Positions 10,416 to 21,842 of a stretch of 64,000 nucleotides of DNA are shown here, one piece after another. A program made the position numbers and the translations under genes. The stretch spans positions 60,569-124,568 of the forward strand of contig NZ_JAKCNS010000022.1 in assembly GCF_021440345.1 (NCBI RefSeq). Direction: 5' to 3'. The stretch is from Kluyvera intermedia (GTDB lineage Bacteria > Pseudomonadota > Gammaproteobacteria > Enterobacterales > Enterobacteriaceae). Position 1 is the stretch's first letter, and each line of letters starts with the position of its first letter. The notes below the pieces were generated by a model. The model saw only the letters and a list, made by a program, of their open reading frames with translations, was not told the DNA's origin and did not search any database.

Positions 10416-11150
10416 CTACGCCTGAACAACAATTCCCTGCGCCATGAACGCGTTACGCAGGCGTCGGGCAAATGCCAGCGCATGTTCTCCGTCACCGTGT
10501 AGACAAACCGTCTGCGCCTGTACCGACGTCCATTGTCCATCAACGCTGCACACCCGCCCGTTCTGCACCATCTCCAGCGTTTGCGCCAGTGCCTGCGCCT
10601 CATCCGTAATCAGTGCACCTGGCTGGCTACGCGGCACCAGTTGTCCATCCGCCTGATAGCCCCGGTCGGCAAATACCTCCTGACGGGTCGATAACCCCAA
10701 ACGCTCGCCGGCCCGAATCAGTTCACTGCCCGCTAGCCCAACCAGAATCAAGGCCGGGCTAATTGCCAGCACCGCTTTGGCGATTGCTCCTGCCAGCACA
10801 GCATCTTTCGCCGCCTGGTTATACAACATACCGTGCGGCTTGACGTGACGCAGCGTCCCCCCCTCAGCCTGAACAATGGCCGCCAGCGCGCCTACCTGAT
10901 ACAGCGTCTGGGCGTAAACCGTTTCTGGCGGTAATTGCATTGCCGAGCGGCCGAAATTGTCCCTATCGGGAAAGCTCGGATGCGCCCCCACGGCCACGCC
11001 GTTTTTCAATGATTCGCGCACGCAGTCAAGCATCATCCGGGCATCGCCTGCGTGAAAACCGCAGGCAATATTGACCGAGGAAACCAGCGTCAGCAATTGC
11101 GCGTCACTGGCACAGCCTTCGCCGACATCGGCATTAAGATCAATCATCAT
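10416..11150 (-). CDS. pxpA: 5-oxoprolinase subunit PxpA (LamB/YcsF family)
   Basis: PxpA, with PxpB and PxpC, forms the prokaryotic ATP-dependent 5-oxoprolinase that opens 5-oxoproline (pyroglutamate) to glutamate. The start at [13 protein letters not shown] gives 244 residues, the E. coli YbgL length, and overlaps pxpC by 11 bases. Family blocks visible: [39 protein letters not shown] and CLHGDGEHA. It is the last gene of ybgI-pxpB-pxpC-pxpA. Confidence 0.95.
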   Translation of the reverse strand: MMIDLNADVGEGCASDAQLLTLVSSVNIACGFHAGDARMMLDCVRESLKNGVAVGAHPSFPDRDNFGRSAMQLPPETVYAQTLYQVGALAAIVQAEGGTLRHVKPHGMLYNQAAKDAVLAGAIAKAVLAISPALILVGLAGSELIRAGERLGLSTRQEVFADRGYQADGQLVPRSQPGALITDEAQALAQTLEMVQNGRVCSVDGQWTSVQAQTVCLHGDGEHALAFARRLRNAFMAQGIVVQA

Positions 11151-12072
11151 CGCCAAGCCGCCAGGATAATTGTTGCAGATAGCGCTGCTGGTCATGCCGC
11201 GCCTTCAGCGCCTCTTCAAGGCTGCAGCGAACGAAGTGAATGGGCTGTCCGAGTGGGATCTGCGCAAGCTGGAACATATCGGCCTCGATAATACAGGCGA
11301 TACGCGGGTAGCCGCCGGTGGTCTGGGCATCGTTCATCAGCACAATAGGCTGGCCATTGTGCGGCACCTGCACGACACCGGGAACCAAGCCATGAGACAG
11401 CAGTTCACGCCCGGCTGTGCGCGTCAACGGCTGCCCGTTCAGACGATAGCCCATGCGGTTACTCTGCGGGCTTAAGTGCCATGGCGAACGCCAGAAGCTC
11501 TCCTGCGACACCTCATCAAATTCGTGATATTCCGGGCCTGGCAGCGCACGAATATGGTTACTGGGCAGCAGCGGCTTCACCCCGCGCGGCGCTTTAAACG
11601 TCCGCAGTGGATTGCCCAATGGCAGCACATCGCCATCCTGGAGCCGCCGCCCTTCCAGCCCGCCGATCCCCACGTTGAGATCGGTACTGCGCGATCCCAT
11701 TACCGCCGGAACGTCAATGCCTCCCGCGACGGCCAGATAGCTGCGAATGCCGTACTGCGGGCGTTTTAAGGTCAACGTTTGTCCGGCTTTCGCCCAGTGC
11801 CGCCAGCCGCTCCACACCGCCTCATCATCAAGCGTCGCTTCGCTACCCGCCCCCGTTAAGGCAAACCAACCGTCACGGGCAAAGTGAAACGACGCCATGC
11901 CGAGGGTAATTTCCAGCGCCGCAGCGTTAGCATCGTTACCTACCAGCAGGTTCGCGGTTATTAGCGCGGGCTGGTCCATCGCGCCACCGCGGCTGACACC
12001 GGACTGACGGAGCCCATCACGCCCACAATCTTGTACCGTGGTGTACATCCCCGCTCGAATCACCTTCAGCAT
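11140..12072 (-). CDS. pxpC: 5-oxoprolinase subunit PxpC (KipA/urea amidolyase-like)
   Basis: PxpC is the biotin-independent carboxyltransferase-like subunit of the 5-oxoprolinase complex. The product has 310 residues, equal to E. coli YbgK, with the family blocks [18 protein letters not shown] at the N terminus, [10 protein letters not shown], and [14 protein letters not shown] with [13 protein letters not shown] towards the end. It overlaps pxpB by seven bases. Confidence 0.95.
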   Translation of the reverse strand: MLKVIRAGMYTTVQDCGRDGLRQSGVSRGGAMDQPALITANLLVGNDANAAALEITLGMASFHFARDGWFALTGAGSEATLDDEAVWSGWRHWAKAGQTLTLKRPQYGIRSYLAVAGGIDVPAVMGSRSTDLNVGIGGLEGRRLQDGDVLPLGNPLRTFKAPRGVKPLLPSNHIRALPGPEYHEFDEVSQESFWRSPWHLSPQSNRMGYRLNGQPLTRTAGRELLSHGLVPGVVQVPHNGQPIVLMNDAQTTGGYPRIACIIEADMFQLAQIPLGQPIHFVRCSLEEALKARHDQQRYLQQLSWRLGDDD

Positions 12073-12722
12073 ATTCCCTCCTTTTGCGGCACGAAACGCA
12101 CCGTGTCACCCGGGCGTAGCAAGACAGGTTCTTCACGATTGGGCGAGAACAGCGACAGCGGCGTACGGCCAATTAACTGCCAGCCACCTGGCGTCGCCAG
12201 TGGATAAATCCCCGTTTGCACACCGCCAATCCCGACCGAACCGGCAGGCACCTGCAATCTGGGCTCAGCACGGCGCGGCATTGCAAGCGCGGATGGCAGC
12301 CCGCCTAGATAGGGGAAACCCGGCTGAAAACCGAGGAACCACACCACATAATCAACCGAGGCATGCAGCTCAACCACCTGCTTAGGCGTCAGGCCGCTAA
12401 TGCCCGCCACTTCCGGCAGATCCGGGCCGCTATCGCCACCGTACACCACCGGAATATCAATACACCGTGATTCAGGCTCCAGCGCTTCGCTCTCTTCCCA
12501 CCAGCGCTGCAAACGCTCAATCGCATCCAGCGCCTGAGTCTGCGGGTCACGCAATGTGACCGTGATGTTATTCATCCCTGGAATGGCATCCACCACGCCA
12601 GGCATCTGTGCGACACGCTGCGCCAAACCCCAGATTCGCTTTTGGGTTGTAAGCGTGACCGGCGGCTCCAGCTCCAGCACCACCGCCGTCTCTCCTAATA
12701 GATAACAACGCGCTCGCTGCAC
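12066..12722 (-). CDS. pxpB: 5-oxoprolinase subunit PxpB (KipI-like)
   Basis: PxpB is the partner of PxpC in the 5-oxoprolinase complex; homologues such as KipI also inhibit a histidine kinase in Bacillus. The 218-residue length matches E. coli YbgJ. Seen in the sequence: [30 protein letters not shown], and [16 protein letters not shown] near the C terminus, all typical of the family. It lies 15 bases after ybgI. Confidence 0.95.
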   Translation of the reverse strand: MQRARCYLLGETAVVLELEPPVTLTTQKRIWGLAQRVAQMPGVVDAIPGMNNITVTLRDPQTQALDAIERLQRWWEESEALEPESRCIDIPVVYGGDSGPDLPEVAGISGLTPKQVVELHASVDYVVWFLGFQPGFPYLGGLPSALAMPRRAEPRLQVPAGSVGIGGVQTGIYPLATPGGWQLIGRTPLSLFSPNREEPVLLRPGDTVRFVPQKEGIC

Positions 12723-12737
12723 TTTATTCCCTCATCA

Positions 12738-13481
12738 TCAGGCCGGGTTGGCGATATCCACAAAGGTCACATCCAGATCGGTCGTCTCATTGAGCCATTC
12801 GCTCAGCGCGCGAATGCCGCCGCGTTCGGTGGCATGATGACCGGCTGCATAAAAGTGTAATCCCTGCTCGCGGGCAGAATGAATAGTCTGTTCAGAGACT
12901 TCACCGGTAATAAACGCATCGACGCCAAAGCGCGCCGCGCTGTCGATAAAGCCTTGACCACCGCCGGTACACCAGGCCACGCGCTGGACTTTATCTGGCC
13001 CGGTATCCCCACTCCACAACGGTTTACGTCCCAGACGCGCTTCAATCCACGACGCCAGCTCAAGGCCGGAAACCGGCATCGACAGCTCTCCCCACGGTAC
13101 CAGCGCTTCAATCTCACCCTGGATGTTGATTCCCAGCAGCTGCGCCAACTGGGCGTTATTCCCCAGTTCAGGATGCGCATCCAGCGGCAGGTGCCAGCCA
13201 TAAAGATTAATATCATTTGCCAGCAGCGCCTTCAGACGGTTGCGCTTCATGCCGCGAATGACCGGCGACTCGCCCTTCCAGAAGTAGCCATGATGCACAA
13301 TGACCGCGTCCGCCTGTTGGCGCACGGCCTCGTCAATCAGAGCCTGGCTGGCGGTGACGCCGGTGACAATTTTTTGCACCGTCTCACGCCCTTCAACCTG
13401 CAGACCATTGGGCGCATAATCGCTAAAGGCGGCGCTGTTGAGTTTTTCATTAATCAGTTGTTCTAGCTCAGTATTTTTCAT
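12738..13481 (-). CDS. ybgI: NIF3-family metal hydrolase-like protein YbgI
   Basis: YbgI belongs to the NIF3/DUF34 family, which forms toroidal hexamers with a di-metal centre; the physiological reaction is not settled. The start at MKNTELEQLINEKL gives 247 residues, as in E. coli. Metal-site motifs VIVHHGYFWKGE and AGHHATERGG are visible. As first gene of the unit with pxpBCA it is probably co-transcribed, which links it to 5-oxoproline metabolism only by context. Confidence 0.94.
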   Translation of the reverse strand: MKNTELEQLINEKLNSAAFSDYAPNGLQVEGRETVQKIVTGVTASQALIDEAVRQQADAVIVHHGYFWKGESPVIRGMKRNRLKALLANDINLYGWHLPLDAHPELGNNAQLAQLLGINIQGEIEALVPWGELSMPVSGLELASWIEARLGRKPLWSGDTGPDKVQRVAWCTGGGQGFIDSAARFGVDAFITGEVSEQTIHSAREQGLHFYAAGHHATERGGIRALSEWLNETTDLDVTFVDIANPA

Positions 13482-13762
13482 CATCGCTCCCTTTGCCATT
13501 GATGCCGTACTACAGAATAAAATAGCGTCCTGCAGGCGCTACGTCGATACGCAATTCCTTACACTCTCCGCCATGCCGCGTAATTACGCGCAATAAGTGC
13601 TTAAACAACACGATTTGACTGTTTTTATGTGACGCAATTAATGTATATTTATGCAACCATACCGCATATTACAAAGATAATACGATTTTCATCGTATGAT
13701 TACAGTATAGAAACAAAACCTTACGCAGCATGGCTGTGCAGGGTTTCGAGGTCAGATGTGTA

Positions 13763-15244
13763 ATGAATAAATCACAATCTCAGCCGAAGGCAATTTACTA
13801 CGTCGTCGCGCTGCAAATCTGGGAATACTTCAGCTTCTATGGCATGCGCGCGCTGCTGATCCTGTATCTCACTAATCAGCTGAAATATAACGATACCCAC
13901 GCTTACGAACTGTTTAGCGCCTACTGTTCGCTGGTTTACGTCACGCCAATCCTTGGCGGCTATCTGGCCGATAAAGTCCTCGGCAACCGCATGGCGGTGA
14001 TGCTGGGTGCGCTGCTAATGGTCGTCGGCCATATGGTTCTGGGTGCCAGTGAAATCGCACCGATGTTCCTGTATTTGTCGCTCGCGATTATCGTCTGTGG
14101 TTATGGACTGTTTAAATCCAACGTCAGTTGCCTGTTGGGCGAATTGTATGAACCCACCGACCCACGTCGCGATGGCGGTTTCTCGCTGATGTACGCTGCG
14201 GGCAACGTCGGCTCTATCATTGCACCTATCGCCTGCGGTTTTGCTCAGGAGCAGTACAGCTGGGCAATGGGCTTCACCCTCGCCGCCGTTGGTATGCTTG
14301 CCGGTCTGGTTATCTTCATTAGCGGTCGCCGCCACTTTGCCCACACCCGTGGGGTAAATAAAGAAGTGCTGTGTGCGAAGAAATTCCTGATGCCGAACTG
14401 GGGCTGGCTGCTGGTGCTGCTGGTAGTTGCGCCACTGTTTATCACCGTGCTGTTCTGGCAGGAGTGGTCGGTCTACGCGCTGATTGTCGCTTCGATTATC
14501 GGTCTGGTGGTATTGGCGAGAATTTACCGTCGCGCCGAAACCGCCGAGCAACGCAAAGATCTGCGTCTGATAATGGTACTGACCTTCTTCAGCCTGCTGT
14601 TCTGGGCGTTCGCCCAGCAGGGCGGCAGCTCAATCAGCCTGTATATTGACCGTTTCGTCAACCGTAACGTGCTGGGCTATGAAGTACCGACCGCGATGTT
14701 CCAGTCGGTTAACGCCTTTGCGGTAATGGCGTGCGGCGTGGTGCTGGCGTGGTTGATTAAAGAACATGTCACCAGCCATCGCGATCTGCGTATCTGGGGC
14801 AAATATGCACTTGGCCTCGGCCTGATGAGCGCTGGCTTCTGCATCCTGACGCTGAGCGCCCGCTGGTCGGCAACCTACGGCCACTCGTCAATGCCGCTGA
14901 TGCTTCTGGGGCTGTCGGTGATGGGCTTTGCCGAACTGTTTATCGACCCGGTGGCGATGTCGCAAATCACCCGTATTCAGATCCCGGGCGTGACCGGCGT
15001 GTTAACGGGTATTTATATGCTGCTCTCTGGTGCGGTGGCGAACTATGTTGCCGGTCTTATTGCCGACCAGACGTCGCAGGCCTCTTTCGATGCCGCCGGT
15101 GCGGTGGATTACTCCATCAACGCCTACATCGACGTGTTTAGCCAAATCACCTGGGGCTCCGTCGCCTGCGTCGCCGCCGTATTGGTTATCTGGCTGTACC
15201 ATTCGCTCAAAGTCCGCAGCCGCCGGTTGGCCGCTGAGGCTTAA
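13763..15244 (+). CDS. dtpD: Dipeptide permease D (POT family)
   Basis: DtpD is a proton-coupled di/tripeptide importer of the inner membrane. I start at ATG giving [17 protein letters not shown], because this yields 493 residues, the E. coli YbgH length; an upstream ATG adds 11 unsupported residues. About 14 transmembrane helices are evident. The proton-coupling motif at the N terminus reads EYFSFYG, the DtpD-like version of ExxERFxYYG, and the family signature [25 protein letters not shown] loop is present. It stands divergent from ybgI and convergent with phrB. Confidence 0.96.
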   Translation: MNKSQSQPKAIYYVVALQIWEYFSFYGMRALLILYLTNQLKYNDTHAYELFSAYCSLVYVTPILGGYLADKVLGNRMAVMLGALLMVVGHMVLGASEIAPMFLYLSLAIIVCGYGLFKSNVSCLLGELYEPTDPRRDGGFSLMYAAGNVGSIIAPIACGFAQEQYSWAMGFTLAAVGMLAGLVIFISGRRHFAHTRGVNKEVLCAKKFLMPNWGWLLVLLVVAPLFITVLFWQEWSVYALIVASIIGLVVLARIYRRAETAEQRKDLRLIMVLTFFSLLFWAFAQQGGSSISLYIDRFVNRNVLGYEVPTAMFQSVNAFAVMACGVVLAWLIKEHVTSHRDLRIWGKYALGLGLMSAGFCILTLSARWSATYGHSSMPLMLLGLSVMGFAELFIDPVAMSQITRIQIPGVTGVLTGIYMLLSGAVANYVAGLIADQTSQASFDAAGAVDYSINAYIDVFSQITWGSVACVAAVLVIWLYHSLKVRSRRLAAEA

Positions 15245-15253
15245 TGACACCAC

Positions 15254-15285
15254 GAGGCCTGATGTTTCAGGCCTCGCTTCTTCTA
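15254..15285 (+). terminator. Terminator between dtpD and phrB
   Basis: The palindrome gaggcctga...tcaggcctc followed by cttcttct lies 9 bases after dtpD and before the convergent phrB stop. The U tract is poor, so termination strength is unsure. Confidence 0.55.
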
Positions 15286-15313
15286 CCGCCCGCCGTTGCC
15301 CGATAGCGGTTTA

Positions 15314-16735
<1,422 letters not shown>

Positions 16736-16856
16736 ACATTTCCTGAATACATTAGTGAATGAATTCAATAGTACACCAAATATTTCATAACACGCGTGCT
16801 CTGCCCGTCGTCGCAATATCTCTGAGTTCTGGCGCAAAGTACGTATTCAGCAGGCG

Positions 16857-16888
16857 AAAAAAAACCGCACCTTCACAGGCGCGGTTTT
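16857..16888 (-). terminator. ybfA intrinsic terminator
   Basis: On the minus strand a hairpin with stem aaaccgcgcc/ggtgcggttt is followed by eight T residues, 18 bases after the ybfA stop. Confidence 0.85.
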
Positions 16889-16905
16889 GATCGTTTATTT
16901 ACAGA

Positions 16906-17112
16906 TTAATAGAAGTCGCAGGCGGCTTCTTCAGCCTGCTCCATCCATACCGGCTTATCGCTGGTTTTAGACCAGACGCGGTGCAGGTAGCTATAAAAAC
17001 GACCGCGATCTTTCCAGAACAACATCACCGGCAGCGCGACAATCCCCGCCACCACGGCGAAAGTACGGCGCAGCAACACAATGTGCGCAGGATATTTTTT
17101 ATACAGTTCCAT
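16906..17112 (-). CDS. ybfA: Small membrane protein YbfA (DUF2517)
   Basis: A 68-residue protein of unknown function with one hydrophobic helix (about residues 12-31) and a conserved C-terminal half, [18 protein letters not shown]. The start at [10 protein letters not shown] gives the E. coli YbfA length and is preceded by ggggagagaaaa. It is divergent from kdpF, as in E. coli, where expression has been associated with general stress; that regulation is not visible here. Confidence 0.92.
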   Translation of the reverse strand: MELYKKYPAHIVLLRRTFAVVAGIVALPVMLFWKDRGRFYSYLHRVWSKTSDKPVWMEQAEEAACDFY

Positions 17113-17318
17113 TTTTCTCTCCCCTAAGTTGGCCGGCAATGCTCGCCGGAAAATAAATCTCAGTAATCTGGCTAAAAGAGTACCGCCTTTTGTGTAATTT
17201 TACTACTCATCCGACCACTTTTTTATGCTCGTTTTGCCTTTATTTACTTTACTCACGTAACTGGGTTACACGATTGTTAAGTTAATACTAACCATTAGTT
17301 AAATTGTGCCTTTTGCCA

Positions 17319-17341
17319 TTTTTATACTTTTTTTACACCCC
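17319..17341 (+). promoter_or_regulatory. KdpE-type T-rich site of the kdp promoter
   Basis: The T-rich tract tttttatactttttttacac, about 80-100 bases before kdpF, is nearly the same as the KdpE-binding region of the E. coli kdpFABC promoter. The region from 17113 to 17418 is otherwise AT-rich and non-coding and also must serve ybfA. Site called by resemblance; no footprint evidence. Confidence 0.75.
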
Positions 17342-17418
17342 GCCATTCTATTTTTGCGAAATCTTTGCACCCGAAATCCTACGCTTAGCGCAATAACTCA
17401 AGAGTCCGGAGGTGGATT

Positions 17419-17508
17419 GTGACTACAGGCGTAATAGCCGGCGTGGTGCTGGTGTTCCTGTTACTGGCGTATCTGGTTTATGCCCTATTAAAGGCGGAGG
17501 CCCTGTGA
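17419..17508 (+). CDS. kdpF: Potassium ATPase stabilising peptide KdpF
   Basis: A 29-residue single-helix membrane peptide starting with GTG ([20 protein letters not shown]...), preceded by ggaggtgga. KdpF stabilises the KdpABC complex. It overlaps kdpA by one base (TGATG arrangement), the usual start of kdpFABC. Length matches E. coli KdpF. Confidence 0.95.
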   Translation: MTTGVIAGVVLVFLLLAYLVYALLKAEAL

Positions 17509-19187
17509 TGGCTGCTCAAGGATTTTTACTGGTCGCCAGCTTCCTGCTGGTATTGTTCGTACTCGCCCGCCCGCTCGGCAAAATGCTGGCGGGGATGATC
17601 GTTAATACCCCGCTGCCGGGCGTGGCGCGCTGCGAAAATGTGCTGTGGCGGGCGCTGGGTATTTCCGGGCAGGAGATGAGCTGGGGACGCTATGCGGCGG
17701 CCATTTTACTGCTCAATCTGTGCGGGCTGCTGGCGCTCTTTGCCCTACTTATGCTGCAAGGCATTCTGCCACTTAACCCGCAGCAGTTGCCCGGGCTGTC
17801 ATGGCATCTGGCGCTCAATACCGCCGTGAGCTTTGTCAGCAATACCAACTGGCAATCTTACAGCGGTGAAACCACCCTGAGCTATTTGAGCCAGATGGCT
17901 GGGCTGACGGTGCAGAACTTCCTCTCCGCCGCCACCGGTATCGCCGTACTGTTTGCGCTGGTACGCGCCTTTGCCCGTCACAGCGTCAACACGCTGGGGA
18001 ACGCCTGGGTCGATCTCACCCGTATTACGCTGTGGCTGCTGCTGCCGATTTCGCTGCTGCTGGCGCTGTTCTTTATTCAGCAGGGTGCGCTGCAAAACGT
18101 TCTGCCCTACCAGCCGTTCACCTCGCTTGAAGGGGTCCATCAGGTGCTGCCGATGGGGCCGGTCGCCTCGCAGGAAGCGATTAAGATGCTGGGGACCAAC
18201 GGCGGCGGCTTCTTTAACGCTAACTCCTCACACCCGTTTGAAAACCCAACCGCACTGACCAGCTTCGTGCAAATGCTGGCGATCTTCCTGATCCCCGCCG
18301 CGCTGTGCTTTGCCTTTGGTGAGGCGGTCGGTGACAACCGCCAGGGCCGCGCCATTCTGTGGGCGATGACGCTGATTTTCATCGTCTGCGTGGCGGTAGT
18401 GATGTGGGCAGAAACCCAAGGCAACCCGCACCTGCTCCAGCTGGGTGCTGATAGCAGTATCAATATGGAAGGTAAAGAGAGTCGCTTCGGCATTCTCGCC
18501 AGCAGCCTGTACGCGGTAGTCACTACGGCAGCCTCCTGTGGGGCGGTCAACGCTATGCATGACTCGTTCACCGCACTGGGCGGCATGATCCCAATGTGGC
18601 TGATGCAGATTGGCGAGGTGGTGTTCGGCGGCGTGGGCTCTGGCCTGTACGGCATGCTGCTGTTTGTCCTGCTGGCGGTGTTTATCGCCGGGCTGATGAT
18701 TGGCCGCACCCCGGAATACCTCGGTAAGAAAATCGATGTACCGGAGATGAAGATGACCGCGCTGGCCATTCTGGTGACACCAACATTGGTGCTGCTCGGC
18801 ACGGCGCTGGCGATGATGACCGATGCCGGACGCAGCGCGATGGCCAACCCGGGTTCGCACGGATTTAGCGAAGTGCTCTATGCCGTGTCATCGGCGGCAA
18901 ACAATAACGGCAGCGCCTTTGCCGGGCTGAGCGCCAACACGCCGTTCTGGAACTGTCTGCTGGCGGTGTGCATGTTTGTCGGTCGCTTTGGGGTCATCGT
19001 CCCAGTACTGGCGATTGCCGGTTCGCTGGTGACGAAAAAGATCCAGCCCGCCACCCCTGGCACGCTGGCAACGCACGATGCGCTGTTTATCGGCCTGCTG
19101 ATTGGCACCGTGCTGCTGGTTGGCGCCCTGACCTTTATTCCCGCCCTGGCAATTGGCCCGGTGGCGGAACATCTTTCCCTGTTTTGA
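17508..19187 (+). CDS. kdpA: Potassium-transporting ATPase channel subunit KdpA
   Basis: KdpA is the K+-selective, channel-like subunit of the high-affinity KdpFABC pump. The start at [12 protein letters not shown] gives 559 residues against 557 in E. coli; longer upstream readings run through kdpF in another frame. About ten membrane helices and four pore-loop repeats of the potassium-channel superfamily are expected; the filter segment [19 protein letters not shown] is visible near residue 230. Translation is probably coupled to kdpF. Confidence 0.97.
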   Translation: MAAQGFLLVASFLLVLFVLARPLGKMLAGMIVNTPLPGVARCENVLWRALGISGQEMSWGRYAAAILLLNLCGLLALFALLMLQGILPLNPQQLPGLSWHLALNTAVSFVSNTNWQSYSGETTLSYLSQMAGLTVQNFLSAATGIAVLFALVRAFARHSVNTLGNAWVDLTRITLWLLLPISLLLALFFIQQGALQNVLPYQPFTSLEGVHQVLPMGPVASQEAIKMLGTNGGGFFNANSSHPFENPTALTSFVQMLAIFLIPAALCFAFGEAVGDNRQGRAILWAMTLIFIVCVAVVMWAETQGNPHLLQLGADSSINMEGKESRFGILASSLYAVVTTAASCGAVNAMHDSFTALGGMIPMWLMQIGEVVFGGVGSGLYGMLLFVLLAVFIAGLMIGRTPEYLGKKIDVPEMKMTALAILVTPTLVLLGTALAMMTDAGRSAMANPGSHGFSEVLYAVSSAANNNGSAFAGLSANTPFWNCLLAVCMFVGRFGVIVPVLAIAGSLVTKKIQPATPGTLATHDALFIGLLIGTVLLVGALTFIPALAIGPVAEHLSLF

Positions 19188-19207
19188 GTGATGCGGAGCT
19201 ATTGGTT

Positions 19208-21256
19208 ATGAGTCGCAAACAACTGGCCCTGTTTGAGCCCTCTTTGGTTCGCCAGGCGCTGATCGACGCCGTGAAGAAACTCAACCCCACCATCCAGTGG
19301 CGTAACCCAGTGATGTTTATCGTCTGGCTGGGAAGCGTGCTGACCAGCGGTCTGGCTATCGCCATGGCGATGGGCATATTGCCCGGTAACGTCTGGTTTA
19401 GTGGAGCGATTGCTCTGTGGCTGTGGTTTACCGTTCTGTTTGCCAACTTTGCCGAAGCAATGGCCGAAGGCCGCAGCAAAGCACAGGCCAACAGCCTGCG
19501 CGGGGTGAAGAAAACCGCGTTTGCCCGCAAGCTGCGTGAAGCGCGCTACGGTGCGCAGATGGATCACGTCCCGGCAGATGAGCTGCGCAAAGGCGATGTG
19601 GTGCTGGTGGAAGCCGGCGACATCATCCCCTGCGACGGTGAAGTCATTGAAGGCGGTGCCTCGGTAGATGAGAGCGCAATTACCGGTGAATCCGCGCCGG
19701 TTATCCGCGAGTCCGGCGGCGACTTTGCCTCGGTCACCGGCGGGACGCGCATTCTCTCCGACTGGCTGGTCGTACGCTGCAGCGTTAACCCTGGCGAAAC
19801 CTTCCTTGACCGGATGATCGCCATGGTCGAGGGCGCCCAGCGCCGTAAAACGCCGAACGAAATCGCGCTGACCATTCTGCTGGTGGCCTTAACGATTGTG
19901 TTCCTGCTGGCGACCGCCACCATCTGGCCGTTTTCCGCCTGGAGCGGTACGCCAATTAGCGTCACCGTGCTGGTCGCGCTGCTGGTATGCCTGATCCCAA
20001 CCACCATCGGCGGGCTGTTATCAGCCATTGGTGTTGCCGGGATGAGCCGTATGCTGGGTGCTAACGTTATCGCCACCAGCGGACGCGCGGTGGAAGCGGC
20101 GGGCGATGTTGACGTTCTGCTGCTCGACAAGACCGGCACCATCACTCTCGGCAACCGTCAGGCTTCGCAGTTCCTGCCCGCCCAGGGCGTGGACGAAAAA
20201 ACGCTGGCCGACGCCGCGCAGCTCTCTTCGCTGGCGGATGAAACCCCGGAAGGCCGCAGCATCGTGGTACTGGCGAAACAGCGCTTTAACCTGCGCGAAC
20301 GCGATGTGCAGGCCCTGCACGCGACCTTTGTACCGTTTACCGCCCAAAGCCGAATGAGCGGGATCAATATCGACAACCGCATGATCCGCAAAGGCTCAGT
20401 GGATGCTATTCGTCGTCATATTGAAAGCAACGGCGGCAGCTTCCCGCTCGACGTGGAGCAAAAAGTGGAAAGCGTGGCAAGCCTTGGCGCGACGCCGCTG
20501 GTGGTCGCCGAAGGCGCCCGCGTGCTGGGCGTTATTGCCCTCAAAGATATCGTCAAAGGCGGCATTAAAGAACGCTTTGCCCAGCTGCGGAAGATGGGGA
20601 TCAAGACGGTGATGATCACCGGCGATAACCGCTTAACGGCCGCCGCCATTGCCGCCGAAGCGGGCGTGGATGACTTCCTCGCCGAAGCAACGCCGGAAGC
20701 GAAGCTGGCGCTGATTCGTCAGTACCAGTCGGAAGGCCGGATGGTGGCGATGACCGGGGACGGCACCAACGATGCCCCGGCGCTGGCGCAGGCCGATGTG
20801 GCGGTCGCAATGAACTCCGGTACCCAGGCGGCGAAAGAAGCCGGCAACATGGTCGACCTCGACTCTAATCCGACCAAACTGATTGAAGTGGTGCATATCG
20901 GTAAACAGATGCTGATGACCCGTGGCTCATTAACCACTTTCAGTATCGCCAACGACGTGGCGAAGTATTTTGCCATTATTCCCGCAGCGTTTGCCGCCAG
21001 CTGGCCGCAGCTCGGGGTGCTGAACATTATGCATCTACACTCGCCGAACTCGGCCATTCTCAGCGCCGTTATCTTCAACGCGCTGATTATCGTCTTCCTG
21101 CTGCCGCTGGCGCTGAAAGGCGTGAGCTATCGTCCACTGTCGGCCTCGGCGATGCTGCGCCGCAACCTGTGGATTTATGGCGCAGGTGGCCTGGTGGTGC
21201 CGTTTATTGGCATTAAAATCATTGATGTGCTGTTAACCCTGCTGGGTTTGGTGTGA
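19208..21256 (+). CDS. kdpB: Potassium-transporting P-type ATPase subunit KdpB
   Basis: KdpB hydrolyses ATP to energise K+ import through KdpA (P1A-type ATPase). The ATG giving [14 protein letters not shown] yields 682 residues, equal to E. coli; it follows a gagct-type ribosome site and lies 20 bases after kdpA. The frame is open further upstream into kdpA, but that part has no family resemblance. Motifs: [13 protein letters not shown] of the actuator domain, [10 protein letters not shown] with the phosphorylated Asp, [17 protein letters not shown] and [17 protein letters not shown]. Confidence 0.98.
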   Translation: MSRKQLALFEPSLVRQALIDAVKKLNPTIQWRNPVMFIVWLGSVLTSGLAIAMAMGILPGNVWFSGAIALWLWFTVLFANFAEAMAEGRSKAQANSLRGVKKTAFARKLREARYGAQMDHVPADELRKGDVVLVEAGDIIPCDGEVIEGGASVDESAITGESAPVIRESGGDFASVTGGTRILSDWLVVRCSVNPGETFLDRMIAMVEGAQRRKTPNEIALTILLVALTIVFLLATATIWPFSAWSGTPISVTVLVALLVCLIPTTIGGLLSAIGVAGMSRMLGANVIATSGRAVEAAGDVDVLLLDKTGTITLGNRQASQFLPAQGVDEKTLADAAQLSSLADETPEGRSIVVLAKQRFNLRERDVQALHATFVPFTAQSRMSGINIDNRMIRKGSVDAIRRHIESNGGSFPLDVEQKVESVASLGATPLVVAEGARVLGVIALKDIVKGGIKERFAQLRKMGIKTVMITGDNRLTAAAIAAEAGVDDFLAEATPEAKLALIRQYQSEGRMVAMTGDGTNDAPALAQADVAVAMNSGTQAAKEAGNMVDLDSNPTKLIEVVHIGKQMLMTRGSLTTFSIANDVAKYFAIIPAAFAASWPQLGVLNIMHLHSPNSAILSAVIFNALIIVFLLPLALKGVSYRPLSASAMLRRNLWIYGAGGLVVPFIGIKIIDVLLTLLGLV

Positions 21257-21266
21257 GGAAATAACC

Positions 21267-21842
21267 ATGTCTGCATTACGTCCTGCCATTGTGATTTTTC
21301 TGTTCCTGACGCTGATTACCGGCGGCCTGTATCCGCTGGTGACTACTGCTCTGGGACAATGGTTGTTCCCGACCCAGGCCAACGGTTCGCTGATTTTCGA
21401 GAACCACGAGCTGCGCGGATCGCGACTGATAGGTCAGAACTATAGCGATCCTGGCTACTTCCAGGGCCGCCCTTCGGCGACCGCTGATATGCCGGATAAC
21501 CCGATGGCTTCTGGCGGCAGCAATCTGGCCGCCAGTAACCCGGCGCTGGATAAACTGTTCAGCGACCGCATCGCCGCGCTGCACGCAGCTAACCCCGACG
21601 CCAGCCGTACGGTACCGGTTGAGCTGGTAACTGCTTCCGCCAGCGGGTTAGATCCTAACCTGACACCTGCCGCCGCATTATGGCAGGTGCCGCGCATCGC
21701 TAAAGTCCGTAATGTTTCCACCGCCTGGCTCAGAGAACAGGTGGAAGCAGCGACGCATACGCCGCTGCTCGGCTTTCTCGGCCAACCTGTGGTAAATATT
21801 AATGAGCTGAATATGGCGCTGGATGCCCACAAGGATAATTGA
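21267..21842 (+). CDS. kdpC: Potassium-transporting ATPase subunit KdpC
   Basis: KdpC is the small periplasm-facing subunit that assists the KdpFABC pump. The 191-residue product has one N-terminal membrane helix (about residues 7-28) and the conserved [20 protein letters not shown] and [12 protein letters not shown] blocks. A ribosome site (gaggaaataacc) precedes the ATG. Its TGA overlaps the ATG chosen for kdpD. Confidence 0.97.
   Translation: MSALRPAIVIFLFLTLITGGLYPLVTTALGQWLFPTQANGSLIFENHELRGSRLIGQNYSDPGYFQGRPSATADMPDNPMASGGSNLAASNPALDKLFSDRIAALHAANPDASRTVPVELVTASASGLDPNLTPAAALWQVPRIAKVRNVSTAWLREQVEAATHTPLLGFLGQPVVNINELNMALDAHKDN

Noticed and set aside
18968..19207. Upstream extension of kdpB giving 762 residues
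   Set aside because: The extra 80 residues lie inside kdpA in another frame and have no similarity to KdpB; the ATG at 19208 fits the family length exactly.
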